64,000 nucleotides of DNA from UBA6522 sp965205045 (lineage in GTDB: Bacteria; Pseudomonadota; Gammaproteobacteria; Steroidobacterales; Rariloculaceae), in NCBI GenBank assembly GCA_965205045.1, contig OZ242031.1:5394001-5458000 (forward strand). The letters run 5' to 3'. Within the stretch, counting starts at the first letter, position 1, and each line of letters starts with the position of its first letter. The position numbers and the translations under genes are program-made. The notes below the pieces were generated by a model. That model made no database searches, had not been told where the DNA came from, and saw nothing but the letters and a program-made list of their open reading frames with translations. Positions 55,150 to 64,000 of this stretch are shown one piece after another.

Positions 55150-56306
55150 GCAACGTCCTCCAACAATCGGGACATAAGTGAGGCACCTAGCTCGGACATC
55201 TGATCGGCACTTTTTGCGGCAGTAGTTGCAAGACCACGCGCCTTACCCACGACCTGAGCATAGCGCGCCTGCAGTTCGATTGGCGGTATCGGTACAGGAA
55301 AGTTTCCAAGCTGGGTCTTGTTTATGCTTGCTATACCCGTTGTCTGCTTTGCGACCGATAGAAAATACGCTTTCCCATATGCGCTACACACAACACCTTG
55401 AAGATAATCTGTCAAGGCCACCTCAAAATGTGGCCGAACGCGAAACACGTGATTCTGATGAGCGCAGTATGAAAGTTCACGTCTCCACACCGCGGCTCGC
55501 CCCAGTTTGTCAGGATCACCTCCCTCCGTCATGATGAGATCGCCCGGTGCTAACGCATACTTCTCTGTTTCGCTCTCTCGAATAGCGATGGTCTTTATTT
55601 CTCCGAGGTTCAAGTAGCCATCCTGAACATTTGCAACCCGAAGGTAGGGCACTTCGATTGCTTCAGCCGGATCGATCTTCCGTCCTTTTGTGGCCCCGGA
55701 TGCTATCTCTGCTGTCGCCTGAAGCGGCCTGCACGGAAACCGGCTGGCAATCTTTCTCGCATCGCCAAACATTTTCACGAATAGCGCCGGAACGAATTCC
55801 CGCAACCGCTTCTGCGCCTTCGACCGCAACCGTTCGATTTTCCCCGCCCGGTTCAAGATACCGACGATTCGCCTCTGCTCCTTGAGTGGCGGAAGGGGAA
55901 TTAGGAGAGACTTCAGCTCTTTCTGCCCGATCGCCGAGAATGTACTGCCTTGCCCCCTAGAGGCGAGTTCAACTTGTCGATGTTTGATGTTCCAATGCAC
56001 AAAATCACGTAGCGCCACAGTTTCGTCGGGACGAACTGCCGCTAAGCCGCGCCCGATACAACATCGCTCTTCTGCGATATTGGTAGGGCCTACCGGAGCA
56101 CGAACCGATATGAGGATGTCTCCAGCTTCGGCAATTTTTTTTGGGGCCACACACCATTTCCGAGCAACAGGGTAAATTTCTCCAAAATCGGCCTTTCCTT
56201 GAAAGAAGGGTAACCCCTCGCCGTTTTCGTTATAGGTGATACCAGGCGGCGACTGGCCCGCAGTGATTGTCGCGACTTCTTCTAGCGGCACGATAGACGC
56301 GCTCAT
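55146..56306 (-). CDS. hsdS: Type I restriction specificity subunit HsdS
   Basis: The 386-residue protein has two target-recognition domains separated by a conserved helical spacer: first domain to about residue 150 (GQGSTFSAIGQKELKSLLIP), spacer LPPLKEQRRIVGILNRAGKI, second domain with ATKGRKIDPAEAIEVPYLRV, then the C-terminal repeat (NFPVPIPPIELQARYAQVVG). The full two-domain length implies a bipartite recognition site. Its start overlaps the hsdM stop. Confidence 0.93.
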   Translation of the reverse strand: MSASIVPLEEVATITAGQSPPGITYNENGEGLPFFQGKADFGEIYPVARKWCVAPKKIAEAGDILISVRAPVGPTNIAEERCCIGRGLAAVRPDETVALRDFVHWNIKHRQVELASRGQGSTFSAIGQKELKSLLIPLPPLKEQRRIVGILNRAGKIERLRSKAQKRLREFVPALFVKMFGDARKIASRFPCRPLQATAEIASGATKGRKIDPAEAIEVPYLRVANVQDGYLNLGEIKTIAIRESETEKYALAPGDLIMTEGGDPDKLGRAAVWRRELSYCAHQNHVFRVRPHFEVALTDYLQGVVCSAYGKAYFLSVAKQTTGIASINKTQLGNFPVPIPPIELQARYAQVVGKARGLATTAAKSADQMSELGASLMSRLLEDVA

Positions 56307-57934
56307 TCGCCGAAAACCTCTAGCACGGCGCTCTCTAGCCGATTGATTTCGCCCTGTATATCAGTTTCGATCACCCTCAATTCGCTCAGGATCTGCAGCG
56401 GGTCGCGTTGCTTGACCTTGGCGTACCTCAGCGGGCGATGTCGATTGGCGCTGAAGTTGAAATCTGCCGACCTAATGGCGTCGGCCTCGGCAAACCACCA
56501 CTTCTTCGTCCAATCCATGTCCTGATCACGGCCGCGCCATTGCGCCCACCTCTCGTCCCGGCCCCGGAAAGCTTCGATCAGATCGGGCAGATCGTCTTCG
56601 TCGATCAGTTGGTCATGGTTAGCGTCAAGCTTGAACCCGTCGTTGTCGGCGTGGAGAAACATCACTCGCTCCGTTGCACCACCTCTGCGAAACACTAGTA
56701 CCGACGTCTTGACGCCGGAATAGGGATTGAACACGCCACCAGGCAGGGAGAGCACGGCCTCGACTGTGTTGTTCTCAATCAGCCGTCGGCGAAGTTCCCG
56801 ATGCGCCACGGTCGACCCGAATAGAACCCCTTCTGGCACCACGACACCGCAACGCCCGCCGTCCCTCAGGTGATTCAGCATGTATTGCAAGAACAGGAGT
56901 TCGGTCTGCGCCGTCTTCCCGATCTTCACGTCCTCGACAATGCGATCTTTATCCAGCCGCCCGGAAAACGGCGGGTTTGCGAGAATGACATCGAACCCGT
57001 GGACCGGAAAGCCGAGTTTTGCCTTTGAGGCTCTATCCAGGGAACGAGTGAGCGCGTCGCGGCGCAGGACGCGCACACGGTCAAGTCCGCGGAGCGTCAG
57101 ATTCATCGTGGCCAAGCGTACCATTTGCGGGTCCACATCAGCCCCGTAAAACGTTGCTTCCTGCAACTGCTTCACGGCTTCCCGACCGAGCGTGTCGCCG
57201 AGACCCCTCCGAATCGTCTTGCCGTCGGCCTCGACTTCCTCGATTCCGGCGGGTGAGGAGTTTGCGAGACGGATATGGTCCCATGCGCCGACGAGGAATC
57301 CCGCCGTTCCGGCCGCAGGGTCGCAGATCGTCTCGCCGATCCGAGGGTCGACCAAGCGGACCAGGGCGCGAATGACATGCCGCGGCGTGCGGAACTGGCC
57401 CAGTTCGCCCGCCTGCCGGATCTGCCGCAGTACATGCTCGAACAAGTCGCCCTTGGTGTCCGCGTCCACGCGGTCGAGATGAAGATCGTTCAACTGACTG
57501 ACGACCTGCGTGAGCACGGTCGGCTCGTCGATCACCAGCCGGGCGCCGTCCATGAAGTCGGTGACGCCGCTGGCTGCGAGTTCGGCGTGGAACGGAAAGA
57601 CTTCCTCACGCACCCAGTTCACCAGCCGTTCGCCACTCAGCGCGTGCGCCCAGGACGACCAGCGCAGAAGTTCGCGCGGCATGGTCGCGGCATCGGGCTC
57701 GCGCGCGTTGCGCGGGTCCCGCAGAGTCCACTCGCCATCGAACACGCTGGCGTAAGGCTCGGCGCCTGGCCGCTGCGCAGCGCGTACCCGCGCGGCATCC
57801 GCCGCCTCGTACATATAGAAATAGATCAGGAAGCTGAGCTGTTCGGCGTTCTGTGCAGGATTGGGGTAACCGCCACCGTAGAGATAGTCGCGGATGCGGT
57901 CGATGCCGCTTCGAAGATCGGGGGTCATAGGCAT
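56303..57934 (-). CDS. hsdM: Type I restriction DNA methylase HsdM
   Basis: The 543-residue N6-adenine methylase has an N-terminal HsdM domain, SAM motif CDPAAGTAGFLVGAW (about residue 207), and the catalytic NPPF in DVILANPPFSGRLDKDRIVE (about residue 320). ATG 57934 is chosen because GGAGAG lies upstream and it begins four bases after hsdR. Complete. Confidence 0.93.
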   Translation of the reverse strand: MPMTPDLRSGIDRIRDYLYGGGYPNPAQNAEQLSFLIYFYMYEAADAARVRAAQRPGAEPYASVFDGEWTLRDPRNAREPDAATMPRELLRWSSWAHALSGERLVNWVREEVFPFHAELAASGVTDFMDGARLVIDEPTVLTQVVSQLNDLHLDRVDADTKGDLFEHVLRQIRQAGELGQFRTPRHVIRALVRLVDPRIGETICDPAAGTAGFLVGAWDHIRLANSSPAGIEEVEADGKTIRRGLGDTLGREAVKQLQEATFYGADVDPQMVRLATMNLTLRGLDRVRVLRRDALTRSLDRASKAKLGFPVHGFDVILANPPFSGRLDKDRIVEDVKIGKTAQTELLFLQYMLNHLRDGGRCGVVVPEGVLFGSTVAHRELRRRLIENNTVEAVLSLPGGVFNPYSGVKTSVLVFRRGGATERVMFLHADNDGFKLDANHDQLIDEDDLPDLIEAFRGRDERWAQWRGRDQDMDWTKKWWFAEADAIRSADFNFSANRHRPLRYAKVKQRDPLQILSELRVIETDIQGEINRLESAVLEVFGE

Positions 57935-57938
57935 GCGG

Positions 57939-60083
57939 TCACCGCTCTCCGGCGTGAGCGCCTTCGCGTCCACCACCTTCGGGCCGCCTGCCGAATACCA
58001 CAGCATTGAACCCGGCGATCAGTTTGCCGAGCGATTCCTCGCCACCGAACACGCGACGCGCCTGATCGTAACCGCCGAGCGCGGAGAATGGATGGTCGTC
58101 GAAATCCCATCCTCCAAAGGCTTTCATGCTCATCGCGTCCGCCCTCACCCGACTTCCGATCAGACCCGCCCAGCGGGCTTGTTCCGCATCGAACTCGTCA
58201 TGCTCTCCCCGCCACGCCTCGAAGCGCAAGCCGATCTCCGCCGCACGCGCTTCGTGTTCCGGCGTGCGAACGATGCGCCCGTTCTCGTCGAGCGTCAACC
58301 ACTCCCGGCTGGCCGGGTCGATGTGATCGTTCACGTCGAGCGTCAATAGCATGCGGGGCTCGGCGGGGCCGGGCCGGCGGCCGCCCTCGCGAATAAAGTC
58401 CCCCTGGATATCCTCATCGTCGTCCCCGTGGAAATCCGTCACACCGACGAAATCGAATATCGTGAAGCCGGACTTCCCGATGTGCGGCGCCTTGCGCGTG
58501 CCCCGCCCTCGCATTTGCCGGTAGAGGATGGCGCTTCGGGTGAATCGCGCCATCACGAGGTTGACCACCTCGGGGCAGTCGAATCCGGTGTCCAGCATGT
58601 TGACGCTCACGAGAATCTGAGGGAATTGCTCGTCCTTGAAACGCTTGATTAGCGCGCCCGCATCCGGTGCGGGACCGCCGCCGGTGTCGCTGACCACGAA
58701 ATCAGCATACCGGGTCGACGGATGCGGCTTGAGGTCCGCGAAGTGCTCGTCGAACATCAGCGCCAGCGTCTCAGCGTGCCGTTTGGTGACCGCGAACACG
58801 ATGGTCTTGCCCCAGTCGGGCGCATGTCTGGCGCCGTCCTTGCCCATGAATCCCTTTTCGTGCGCGTCGCGGAACTCCCGCACGATCGCCCGGTTGCGCT
58901 CCGGGATGGTGAACTTCCGTTCCAACGCCTGGGGATCGACGGCAATGGTGTCGGATTCGGCAAACAGAGCTTCGAACTCTTCCCGCGTGCGCTCATCCAT
59001 GGCCGTCCAATCCAGCTCCTCCCGCCTGACTTCGAACCCCTCGGTGGCGGCAGTCTTGACCGTCAAAGCCTTGTAAATCCTGTAGGGCACCAGATGCCGC
59101 TCCAGAATCGCCTCGCCCAGCGTATAGCGGAAAGTCGGTTCGGTCAGACCGAAGAACCTCAGCGTGTCCCGTACGAACCGCCCGTCCTCGGGATCCGGCA
59201 GGACATCGGCATCCACCGTGCACGGGGTGGCGGTCAACCCCAGTTGAATGCCGTCAAAGTGCCGCAGAACGCCACTCCACTTGCCGTAAATCGAGCGGTG
59301 GCATTCATCGGTGATGATCAAATCGAAATATCCGGGTGAAAGCCGCCGATACTCCGCGATCATGGTTTGCAGGGTTGCGATCGTGATGAGCTTGGCGCGG
59401 TCGAAGCCCCGGCCGGGCCTCAACACGTGGCAAGGGTAGTCCCGAAGGTGATCGATAAAGGCGTCCTCCGCTTGGCCGGCCAGCGCGATGCGGTCCACGA
59501 GAAACAGGACGCGGGTGATGGCGCCGGCCTCGAACAGGCGCTTGATGAACGCCGCCGCCGTTCGGGTTTTGCCGGTTCCCGTCGCCATCTCGACGAGCAG
59601 CTTGCGGTGCCCGAGGGAAACCTTGGCGGACAGCTCCTCGATGCATTCGAGCTGGTAGTCGCGGTCGACGATCTTCCGGTCGGTCGCGATTGTCGACAGG
59701 TCGCGCCGAACCTGCCGCGCGGCCATCCGCCGTTCGAGATCATCTTGCGCGTAGAACCCCGCGATCTCGCGGCCGTGGGCATCGCTCTCGCGGTCGAGGA
59801 ACTGCACTTTCTCGCCATTCGACAAAAACACGAACGGCACGCCGAGCTGTTCCGCGTAGTGCCGTCCCTGGTCCTGTGCCGTAATGGGATCGGTGCTTGC
59901 GCGCTTGGCCTCCAGCGCCGCCATCGGACGGCCGCGCCGGTCGCAGAGCACGTAGTCGGATTGGGTCCCGTCCGGCAGCGCGTGTTCGAACAGCACGCAA
60001 GATCCGTCGGTCAGGTTCCAGCCCGCGTCCCTGAGCAGCGCGTCTATCTTGACGCGCGCGAAGGCTTCGGTCGTACCGCTCAT
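57939..60083 (-). CDS. hsdR: Type I restriction endonuclease subunit HsdR
   Basis: The 714-residue protein has an N-terminal nuclease domain with SDYVLCDRRGRPMAALEAKR (D-x(n)-E-x-K), then a superfamily 2 helicase motor: Walker A MATGTGKTRTAAAF (about residue 165), DECH box IITDECHRSIYGKW, LGLTATPC and a C-terminal helicase half (LYRQMRGRGTRKAPHIGKSG). It is short compared with EcoKI but normal for the EcoEI-like group. Its ATG overlaps the stop of a vapC fragment. Confidence 0.93.
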   Translation of the reverse strand: MSGTTEAFARVKIDALLRDAGWNLTDGSCVLFEHALPDGTQSDYVLCDRRGRPMAALEAKRASTDPITAQDQGRHYAEQLGVPFVFLSNGEKVQFLDRESDAHGREIAGFYAQDDLERRMAARQVRRDLSTIATDRKIVDRDYQLECIEELSAKVSLGHRKLLVEMATGTGKTRTAAAFIKRLFEAGAITRVLFLVDRIALAGQAEDAFIDHLRDYPCHVLRPGRGFDRAKLITIATLQTMIAEYRRLSPGYFDLIITDECHRSIYGKWSGVLRHFDGIQLGLTATPCTVDADVLPDPEDGRFVRDTLRFFGLTEPTFRYTLGEAILERHLVPYRIYKALTVKTAATEGFEVRREELDWTAMDERTREEFEALFAESDTIAVDPQALERKFTIPERNRAIVREFRDAHEKGFMGKDGARHAPDWGKTIVFAVTKRHAETLALMFDEHFADLKPHPSTRYADFVVSDTGGGPAPDAGALIKRFKDEQFPQILVSVNMLDTGFDCPEVVNLVMARFTRSAILYRQMRGRGTRKAPHIGKSGFTIFDFVGVTDFHGDDDEDIQGDFIREGGRRPGPAEPRMLLTLDVNDHIDPASREWLTLDENGRIVRTPEHEARAAEIGLRFEAWRGEHDEFDAEQARWAGLIGSRVRADAMSMKAFGGWDFDDHPFSALGGYDQARRVFGGEESLGKLIAGFNAVVFGRRPEGGGREGAHAGER

Positions 60084-60142
60084 CCCCTCGGACAGGGATC
60101 GACGAGGTCGGATACAACGTTCGTATCGATCACCACGGACAT
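60080..60142 (-). pseudogene. VapC/FitB-type PIN toxin, first 20 codons only
   Basis: It encodes MSVVIDTNVVSDLVDPCPRG, the PIN-domain N-terminus with its first metal aspartate, then runs straight into the hsdR start (ATGA overlap). The remaining ~110 residues are gone, so the hsd operon probably fused to a toxin-antitoxin locus by deletion. Confidence 0.75.
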
Positions 60143-60152
60143 GGCCGCGAGC

Positions 60153-60394
60153 TCAATCGAAAGCGGGAGGTTCGCGCCCTGGGCCGCGCGGCGGCAACTC
60201 CAAATCCACGTCATTTTCTGGTCCGAAAATCGAGCGGGTGAATTCCAAGAGGTTCCGCGCATCTGGCCTGGGACCGACTGCCTCGTGGAGGATCAGCCAG
60301 CGCCCTCTTCCATGGAGCGGTGGTGCTCGGCAGCTCGTGCGCGCAGGCGAGTCTTCACGTCATTATCGAGACTTCTGATCGTGATACTGGCCAT
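60153..60394 (-). pseudogene. FitA-like ribbon-helix-helix antitoxin, frameshifted
   Basis: ATG 60394 with AAGGAG upstream opens MASITIRSLDNDVKTRLRAR and AAEHHRSMEE, a ribbon-helix-helix fold. The frame then stops; the +1 frame continues as WLILHEAVGPRPDARNLLEF and VDLELPPRGPGREPPAFD, the toxin-binding tail. One indel separates them. It lies 10 bases before the vapC fragment. Its promoter may now drive hsdRMS. Confidence 0.75.
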
Positions 60395-60542
60395 GGCTGC
60401 TCCTTCCGGTGGTCGCGGCGTGGCAAATTATGCCACGATTGCGGTGCGAGCAAATCTCCAATGCGTGAGTGACGCCGGTTGAGCAATCCCGCGCCGATGC
60501 GTATCCTGCCGGGTCTTTCTGAAACGGGTAGCGAGGGTTCCC

Positions 60543-61529
60543 GTGGCTGACCACAGGCGAATATTCTTCATCTTTCCCGGACAGGGTTCCCAATACCCCG
60601 GCATGGGCTCCGATCTGGTGCGGGAATTCGACCAGGCTGGCGAAATCTTTGCGCAGGCCAGCGAAGTTGCCGGCTACGACATGGCGGAACTGTGCTTTGA
60701 AGATCCGCAACAGCGGCTGGACCGCACCCGTTACACGCAACCCGCGATACTGACCCATGAAGTGGCCTGCCTGCAGTCGCTGTGGAGCCTGGTCCCCGAT
60801 GTCCGGCCCGCGATGACGGCGGGGCACAGCCTGGGGGAATACACAGCCCTGGTCACGGGCGGGGCGCTCAGTTTCGAGGACGCGCTGCGACTGGTCATTC
60901 GCCGTGCCGAGTTGATGAGCGAGTTCGGCCAGGGCGGGATGCTGGCAACGGCGCTGGACCTCGGCTCGGCCCGGGCACTTGCCGACCGGCATTTCTGCGG
61001 CATCGGCGGGTGTAACCTGCCCGAGCAGACGGTCATTGCCGGCAGCAAGCGGGATCTCGACCGCCTGTCCGCGGACATGGCCGCCAGTTACCCTCGCAAG
61101 CGGGCGGTGCGGCTCAGGACCGAAGGCGCCTTTCATACCTACCTTATGGTGGACGCGGCGCTTCGCTACCGCGAAGTTCTTGAGGCAGTCAGCTTCGAAC
61201 CGCTCACCACCGGCGTTTTCGCCAACTACTCCGGCGAACTGCACGAGTCCGATGAAGACGCCATTCGATCGCGGCTGTTCTTTCAACTATTCCATCCGGT
61301 ACGTTGGCGTGCGTGCATGGAAGCGGCACTTCAGGCAGGCGTGGACACCATCGTCGAACTCGGCGGCGGCATCGGACGGGGCCAAGGTCCCGCCGGGAAG
61401 CGCCCCAACCTGGAGTCCGTCGTCAGGAAGACGCTCCGGTCCCAGGGCCAGGACGCCGAGTATTTCGGCGCGATCAACGCGGCCGGCATTCGCGCGGCGG
61501 CCGAGGCGCTGGTGGCGGACGCGGCATAA
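60543..61529 (+). CDS. Acyl-carrier-protein acyltransferase, FabD-like
   Basis: The 328-residue protein starts at GTG 60543 (GAGGG upstream). It has FIFPGQGSQYPGMGSDLV, the active-site serine in MTAGHSLGEYTALVTGG, and the catalytic histidine in TEGAFHTYLMVDAAL. The core is like malonyl-CoA:ACP transacylase, but no fab genes flank it; APS kinase and ATP sulfurylase follow. It may load an acyl chain for a polyketide or lipid that is later sulfated. A stand-alone trans-acting AT is likely. Confidence 0.85.
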   Translation: MADHRRIFFIFPGQGSQYPGMGSDLVREFDQAGEIFAQASEVAGYDMAELCFEDPQQRLDRTRYTQPAILTHEVACLQSLWSLVPDVRPAMTAGHSLGEYTALVTGGALSFEDALRLVIRRAELMSEFGQGGMLATALDLGSARALADRHFCGIGGCNLPEQTVIAGSKRDLDRLSADMAASYPRKRAVRLRTEGAFHTYLMVDAALRYREVLEAVSFEPLTTGVFANYSGELHESDEDAIRSRLFFQLFHPVRWRACMEAALQAGVDTIVELGGGIGRGQGPAGKRPNLESVVRKTLRSQGQDAEYFGAINAAGIRAAAEALVADAA

Positions 61530-61600
61530 CCGGGCATGGCCGGGGCTTGCGCACGCAAGCGCGCCGACCTGCCGCCACGTCGGATGAGATCGAACGGACA

Positions 61601-62392
61601 ATGACACCAGCCAAGCAGAAAGCCACCAATGTCACCTGGCAGGAAGGCCTGGTGACGAGGGAGGACCGATACCAGATTCTGCGCCAGAAAGGCGCGACGA
61701 TCTGGTTTACCGGTCTCTCCGGCAGCGGCAAGAGCACCATCGCGGTGGCCCTGGAGCGCGCGCTGTTCCGCCGGGGCAAGTTGTCGTACCGCCTCGACGG
61801 CGACAACGTGCGCCTGGGCATCAACAAGAACCTGGGCTTCTCCGAGGCCGACCGCAGGGAAAACATTCGCCGCATCGGAGAGGTCGCGAAACTCTTCGGC
61901 GACGCCGGCGCCATCTCGCTGTCCGCCTTCATCAGCCCCTATGCGTCCGACCGGAATGAGGTCCGCCGTTTGCACGAAGACGCCGACCTGCGGTTCGTCG
62001 AGGTGTTCGTGGACTGCCCGCTGAGCGAGGCTGAACGGCGGGACCCGAAAGGACTGTACCGGCGTGCCCGTGCTGGTGTGATCAGGAATTTCACGGGGAT
62101 CGACGATCCCTACGAGAAACCCGCCAATCCGGAGATTCATCTCCGCACGGACAGGCTCACCGTCGAGGAAGAGGTATCGGCCATTATCGACTACCTGGAA
62201 CGCAACGGCATTATCGACACTGTCCGGATCGACGGATCCCTGCGCCCGACCGAACGCGACGCCTCGTCGGATGATGCGAAACGCGGCGACGCCTCGCGCG
62301 GCCTGGAGCCTGGAAGCGCGGCGGACGGTCCCGAGCGCAGCGACGCCTCGGGTCGGGCGAAGCGCAACGTTTCGGCGGGTGACGCCCGGTGA
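61601..62392 (+). CDS. cysC: Adenylylsulfate (APS) kinase
   Basis: Phosphorylates APS to PAPS. ATG 61601 gives 263 residues. P-loop FTGLSGSGKST (residues ~35-46), LDGDNVRLGINKNLGFSEAD, FISPYASDRNEVRRLHE and GLYRRARAGVIRNFTGIDDP are all canonical. After the catalytic domain (~residue 210) there is an extra 50-residue polar tail (RPTERDASSDDAKRGDAS...) encoded by three GCGACGCCTCG repeats; it looks disordered and is not part of the family. The stop overlaps sat (GTGA). Confidence 0.93.
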   Translation: MTPAKQKATNVTWQEGLVTREDRYQILRQKGATIWFTGLSGSGKSTIAVALERALFRRGKLSYRLDGDNVRLGINKNLGFSEADRRENIRRIGEVAKLFGDAGAISLSAFISPYASDRNEVRRLHEDADLRFVEVFVDCPLSEAERRDPKGLYRRARAGVIRNFTGIDDPYEKPANPEIHLRTDRLTVEEEVSAIIDYLERNGIIDTVRIDGSLRPTERDASSDDAKRGDASRGLEPGSAADGPERSDASGRAKRNVSAGDAR

Positions 62393-63567
62393 TCAGTCCT
62401 CACGGGAGCGGTGCCCTGCGACCGCTGTTTGTCGCCGACGGCAAGTACCGGGCCGAATTGCTGGCGGAGGCCGAGTCGCTGCCGTCGCTTGTCCTCAATT
62501 CGGCGGCGGCCGCCAACGCCGTCATGCTGGGCGGCGGATACTTCACCCCGCTGGACGGCTTCATGAACCTTGAGGACGCCATGAGCGTCGCCGAAGAGAT
62601 GTATACCGGGGACGGGCTATTCTGGCCTGTGCCGATCCTGAACCTTTGCGCCGACGTGGACGGCATCGAATCGTCGCGGCGTATCGCCCTTCGCGACCCG
62701 AACGTTGCCGGCAACCCGATGCTCGCGGTGATGGAGGTGACGAGTATCGAAGCCGCCGGCGCTGAACAACTGGATACCATCGTCCGGTCTGTCTTCGGAA
62801 CAGGCGACGACAACCACCCGGGCGTCGCCGAATTCCGCGGTCGCGGCCGGTTCTGCGTGGCGGGGCCGATCGAGGTCCTGAACTTCAGTTACTTCGAGCG
62901 GGATTTCCCGGATACGTTCCGGACGGCGGTGGATATTCGCGCCGAGATCGACCGGCTGGGCTGGGAAACTTCGGTGGCGTTTCAGACCCGCAACCCCATG
63001 CACCTGGCCCACGAGACGCTGTGCCGGATGGCCATGGAGCGTCTGGGCGCCGACGGCCTCGTAATCCACATGTTGCTGGGCAAGCTCAAACCCGGAGACA
63101 TTCCGGGTGAAGTCCGCGATGCCTGCATTCGCAAGATGGTGGAACTCTATTTCCCCGCCGATACCGTGATGGTGGCCGGCTACGGCTTCGACATGCTCTA
63201 CGCCGGACCGCGGGAAGCCCTTCTGCACGCCCTCTTCCGGCAGAACATGGGCGTCACGCATCTTGTCGTGGGGCGCGACCATGCCGGCGTCGGTGATTAC
63301 TACGGTCCTTTCGAATCCCAGGCGATCTTCGAGCGTATTCCTCACGATGCCCTGCAAATCCGCATCTTTGCCGCCGATCTCGCCGCCTGGTCGAAAAAAC
63401 TCGGCCGGGTGGTGATGATGCGCGAGGTGACCGATCACACGCCGGACGACTACCTGGTGCTCTCCGGGACCAACTTGCGGGGCATACTGAGCCAGGGCAA
63501 ACGCCCGCCACCGGAAATCACCCGGCCGGAAGTGGCCGAGATTCTCATGGAATACTACAGCCGTTGA
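62389..63567 (+). CDS. sat: ATP sulfurylase (sulfate adenylyltransferase), monomeric Sat type
   Basis: Makes APS from sulfate and ATP. The 392-residue protein starts at GTG 62389 in overlap with cysC. Motifs: VAFQTRNPMHLAHETLCRMA (nucleotide-binding QTRNPxHxxHE), LLGKLKPGDIP, VVGRDHAGVGDYYGPFES and AWSKKLGRVVMMRE. It is the single-chain Sat, not the CysDN heterodimer of assimilatory gammaproteobacteria. With cysC it forms a PAPS module. Confidence 0.94.
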   Translation: MISPHGSGALRPLFVADGKYRAELLAEAESLPSLVLNSAAAANAVMLGGGYFTPLDGFMNLEDAMSVAEEMYTGDGLFWPVPILNLCADVDGIESSRRIALRDPNVAGNPMLAVMEVTSIEAAGAEQLDTIVRSVFGTGDDNHPGVAEFRGRGRFCVAGPIEVLNFSYFERDFPDTFRTAVDIRAEIDRLGWETSVAFQTRNPMHLAHETLCRMAMERLGADGLVIHMLLGKLKPGDIPGEVRDACIRKMVELYFPADTVMVAGYGFDMLYAGPREALLHALFRQNMGVTHLVVGRDHAGVGDYYGPFESQAIFERIPHDALQIRIFAADLAAWSKKLGRVVMMREVTDHTPDDYLVLSGTNLRGILSQGKRPPPEITRPEVAEILMEYYSR

Positions 63568-63690
63568 CCCCACAAGGTCGATCCGAGGCGCTCAGGGTGC
63601 TTCAGTCAGCGGGTCATCGAGCCGCCGCACCGCGCATCCGTGATCGTGACAGGTCGAGCCGCGCCCGTGGGCGCGGCCCTCACGCAACGA
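63568..63690. other. Short gap between sat and the TPR gene
   Basis: GC-rich, convergent-gene gap (cgagccgcgcccgtgggcgcggccctcac offers a stem), but no clear T-run. Nothing firm. Confidence 0.4.
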
Positions 63691-64000
63691 TCAGCGTCTG
63701 GTCATGGTTTCGGCCCGGGCACGGTTCAGTCCCGTCAGGGACCGCTCCCGTTCACCCTGCTGGGTGAGGCTGTAGATCAGCCACGTCAGGGCATGATAGC
63801 CCTGGTTGTCGTAGAGGTCGTCCGGGTCCGCCTGCCGGGCTCTCGATTCCTCGAACGATCGTAGGTTGCGGTCAGTGCCCTCATCCCACATGCCCAGGGC
63901 AAAGTAGATGTGCGACCCCATGTGCAAGGCGTGCACCGCCGACGGCGCGACGCGAATGTAGTCGCGCGCCATCCTCAGCCCCAACGGCGCGTGGATGGGA
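63691..64000 (-). CDS. TPR-repeat protein, C-terminal part; start lies beyond the right edge
   Basis: The frame is open to the window end, so only about 103 codons are seen. PIHAPLGLRMARDYIRVAPS and HALHMGSHIYFALGMWDE, then GYHALTWLIYSLTQQGERER, match the C-terminal repeats of a family of secreted bacterial TPR proteins. Function unknown. It converges with sat. Confidence 0.75.
   Translation of the reverse strand, partial: PIHAPLGLRMARDYIRVAPSAVHALHMGSHIYFALGMWDEGTDRNLRSFEESRARQADPDDLYDNQGYHALTWLIYSLTQQGERERSLTGLNRARAETMTRR

Overview
The window looks like a gammaproteobacterial chromosome, probably marine or host-associated. It has high G+C coding DNA, TonB-dependent receptors with the 'EEIVV' plug start, a DUF5117-type metalloprotease, a TRAP solute-binding protein and a SulP permease. 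No rRNA, tRNA or CRISPR array was seen. Taxonomy is inferred from gene style only.

Layout. 1-15.9 kb is ordinary and mostly intact: a TonB receptor (leaving the left edge), a small secreted protein made of four TonB-box-like repeats, a zinc metalloprotease, a TerC / membrane-fusion / ABC / two-permease operon, a second TonB receptor, a lone DctP and a SulP transporter. 15.9-20.4 kb is A+T-richer and decayed: a Sel1-like gene split by an IS66 element (8-bp target duplication; the frame is restored when the IS is removed) and a frame-broken secreted-protein gene. 20.4-26 kb is a catabolic cluster: ThDP enzyme, 2-hydroxyacid dehydrogenase, MFS exporter and an M20 amidohydrolase with an early amber stop.

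26.1-60.4 kb is a defence island on the minus strand that can be read as one ancestral operon: fitA/vapC-type toxin-antitoxin remnant, hsdR, hsdM, hsdS, vsr, dcm, a double-GHKL histidine kinase, a receiver-domain protein and a SIR2-DUF4020-type effector. Three insertions have broken it. A 13.9-kb Mu-like prophage remnant sits in the last codons of dcm. A 7.1-kb DDE/AAA transposon (5-bp target duplication CTCCC) sits in codon 16 of the kinase. A RIT element (three tyrosine recombinases) sits inside that transposon's transposase. Removing each insert restores an open frame. The SIR2 gene is separately wrecked by a deletion and two frameshifts.

The prophage remnant keeps a lambda-type tail module (tail tube, G/GT chaperone with an A-AAA-AAC slippery site, tape measure, M, L, K, an I-J fusion) and two head-gene fragments on the opposite strand, one of them the ADP-ribosyltransferase end of a Mu F-like protein. 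A candidate Acb2-like small protein lies in the tail module.

60.5-63.6 kb returns to intact genes: an acyltransferase, APS kinase and ATP sulfurylase in translationally coupled order, suggesting PAPS supply for a sulfated product. A TPR protein enters from the right edge. The kinase / receiver / SIR2 arrangement and the TonB-box repeat protein are the least explained parts of the window.
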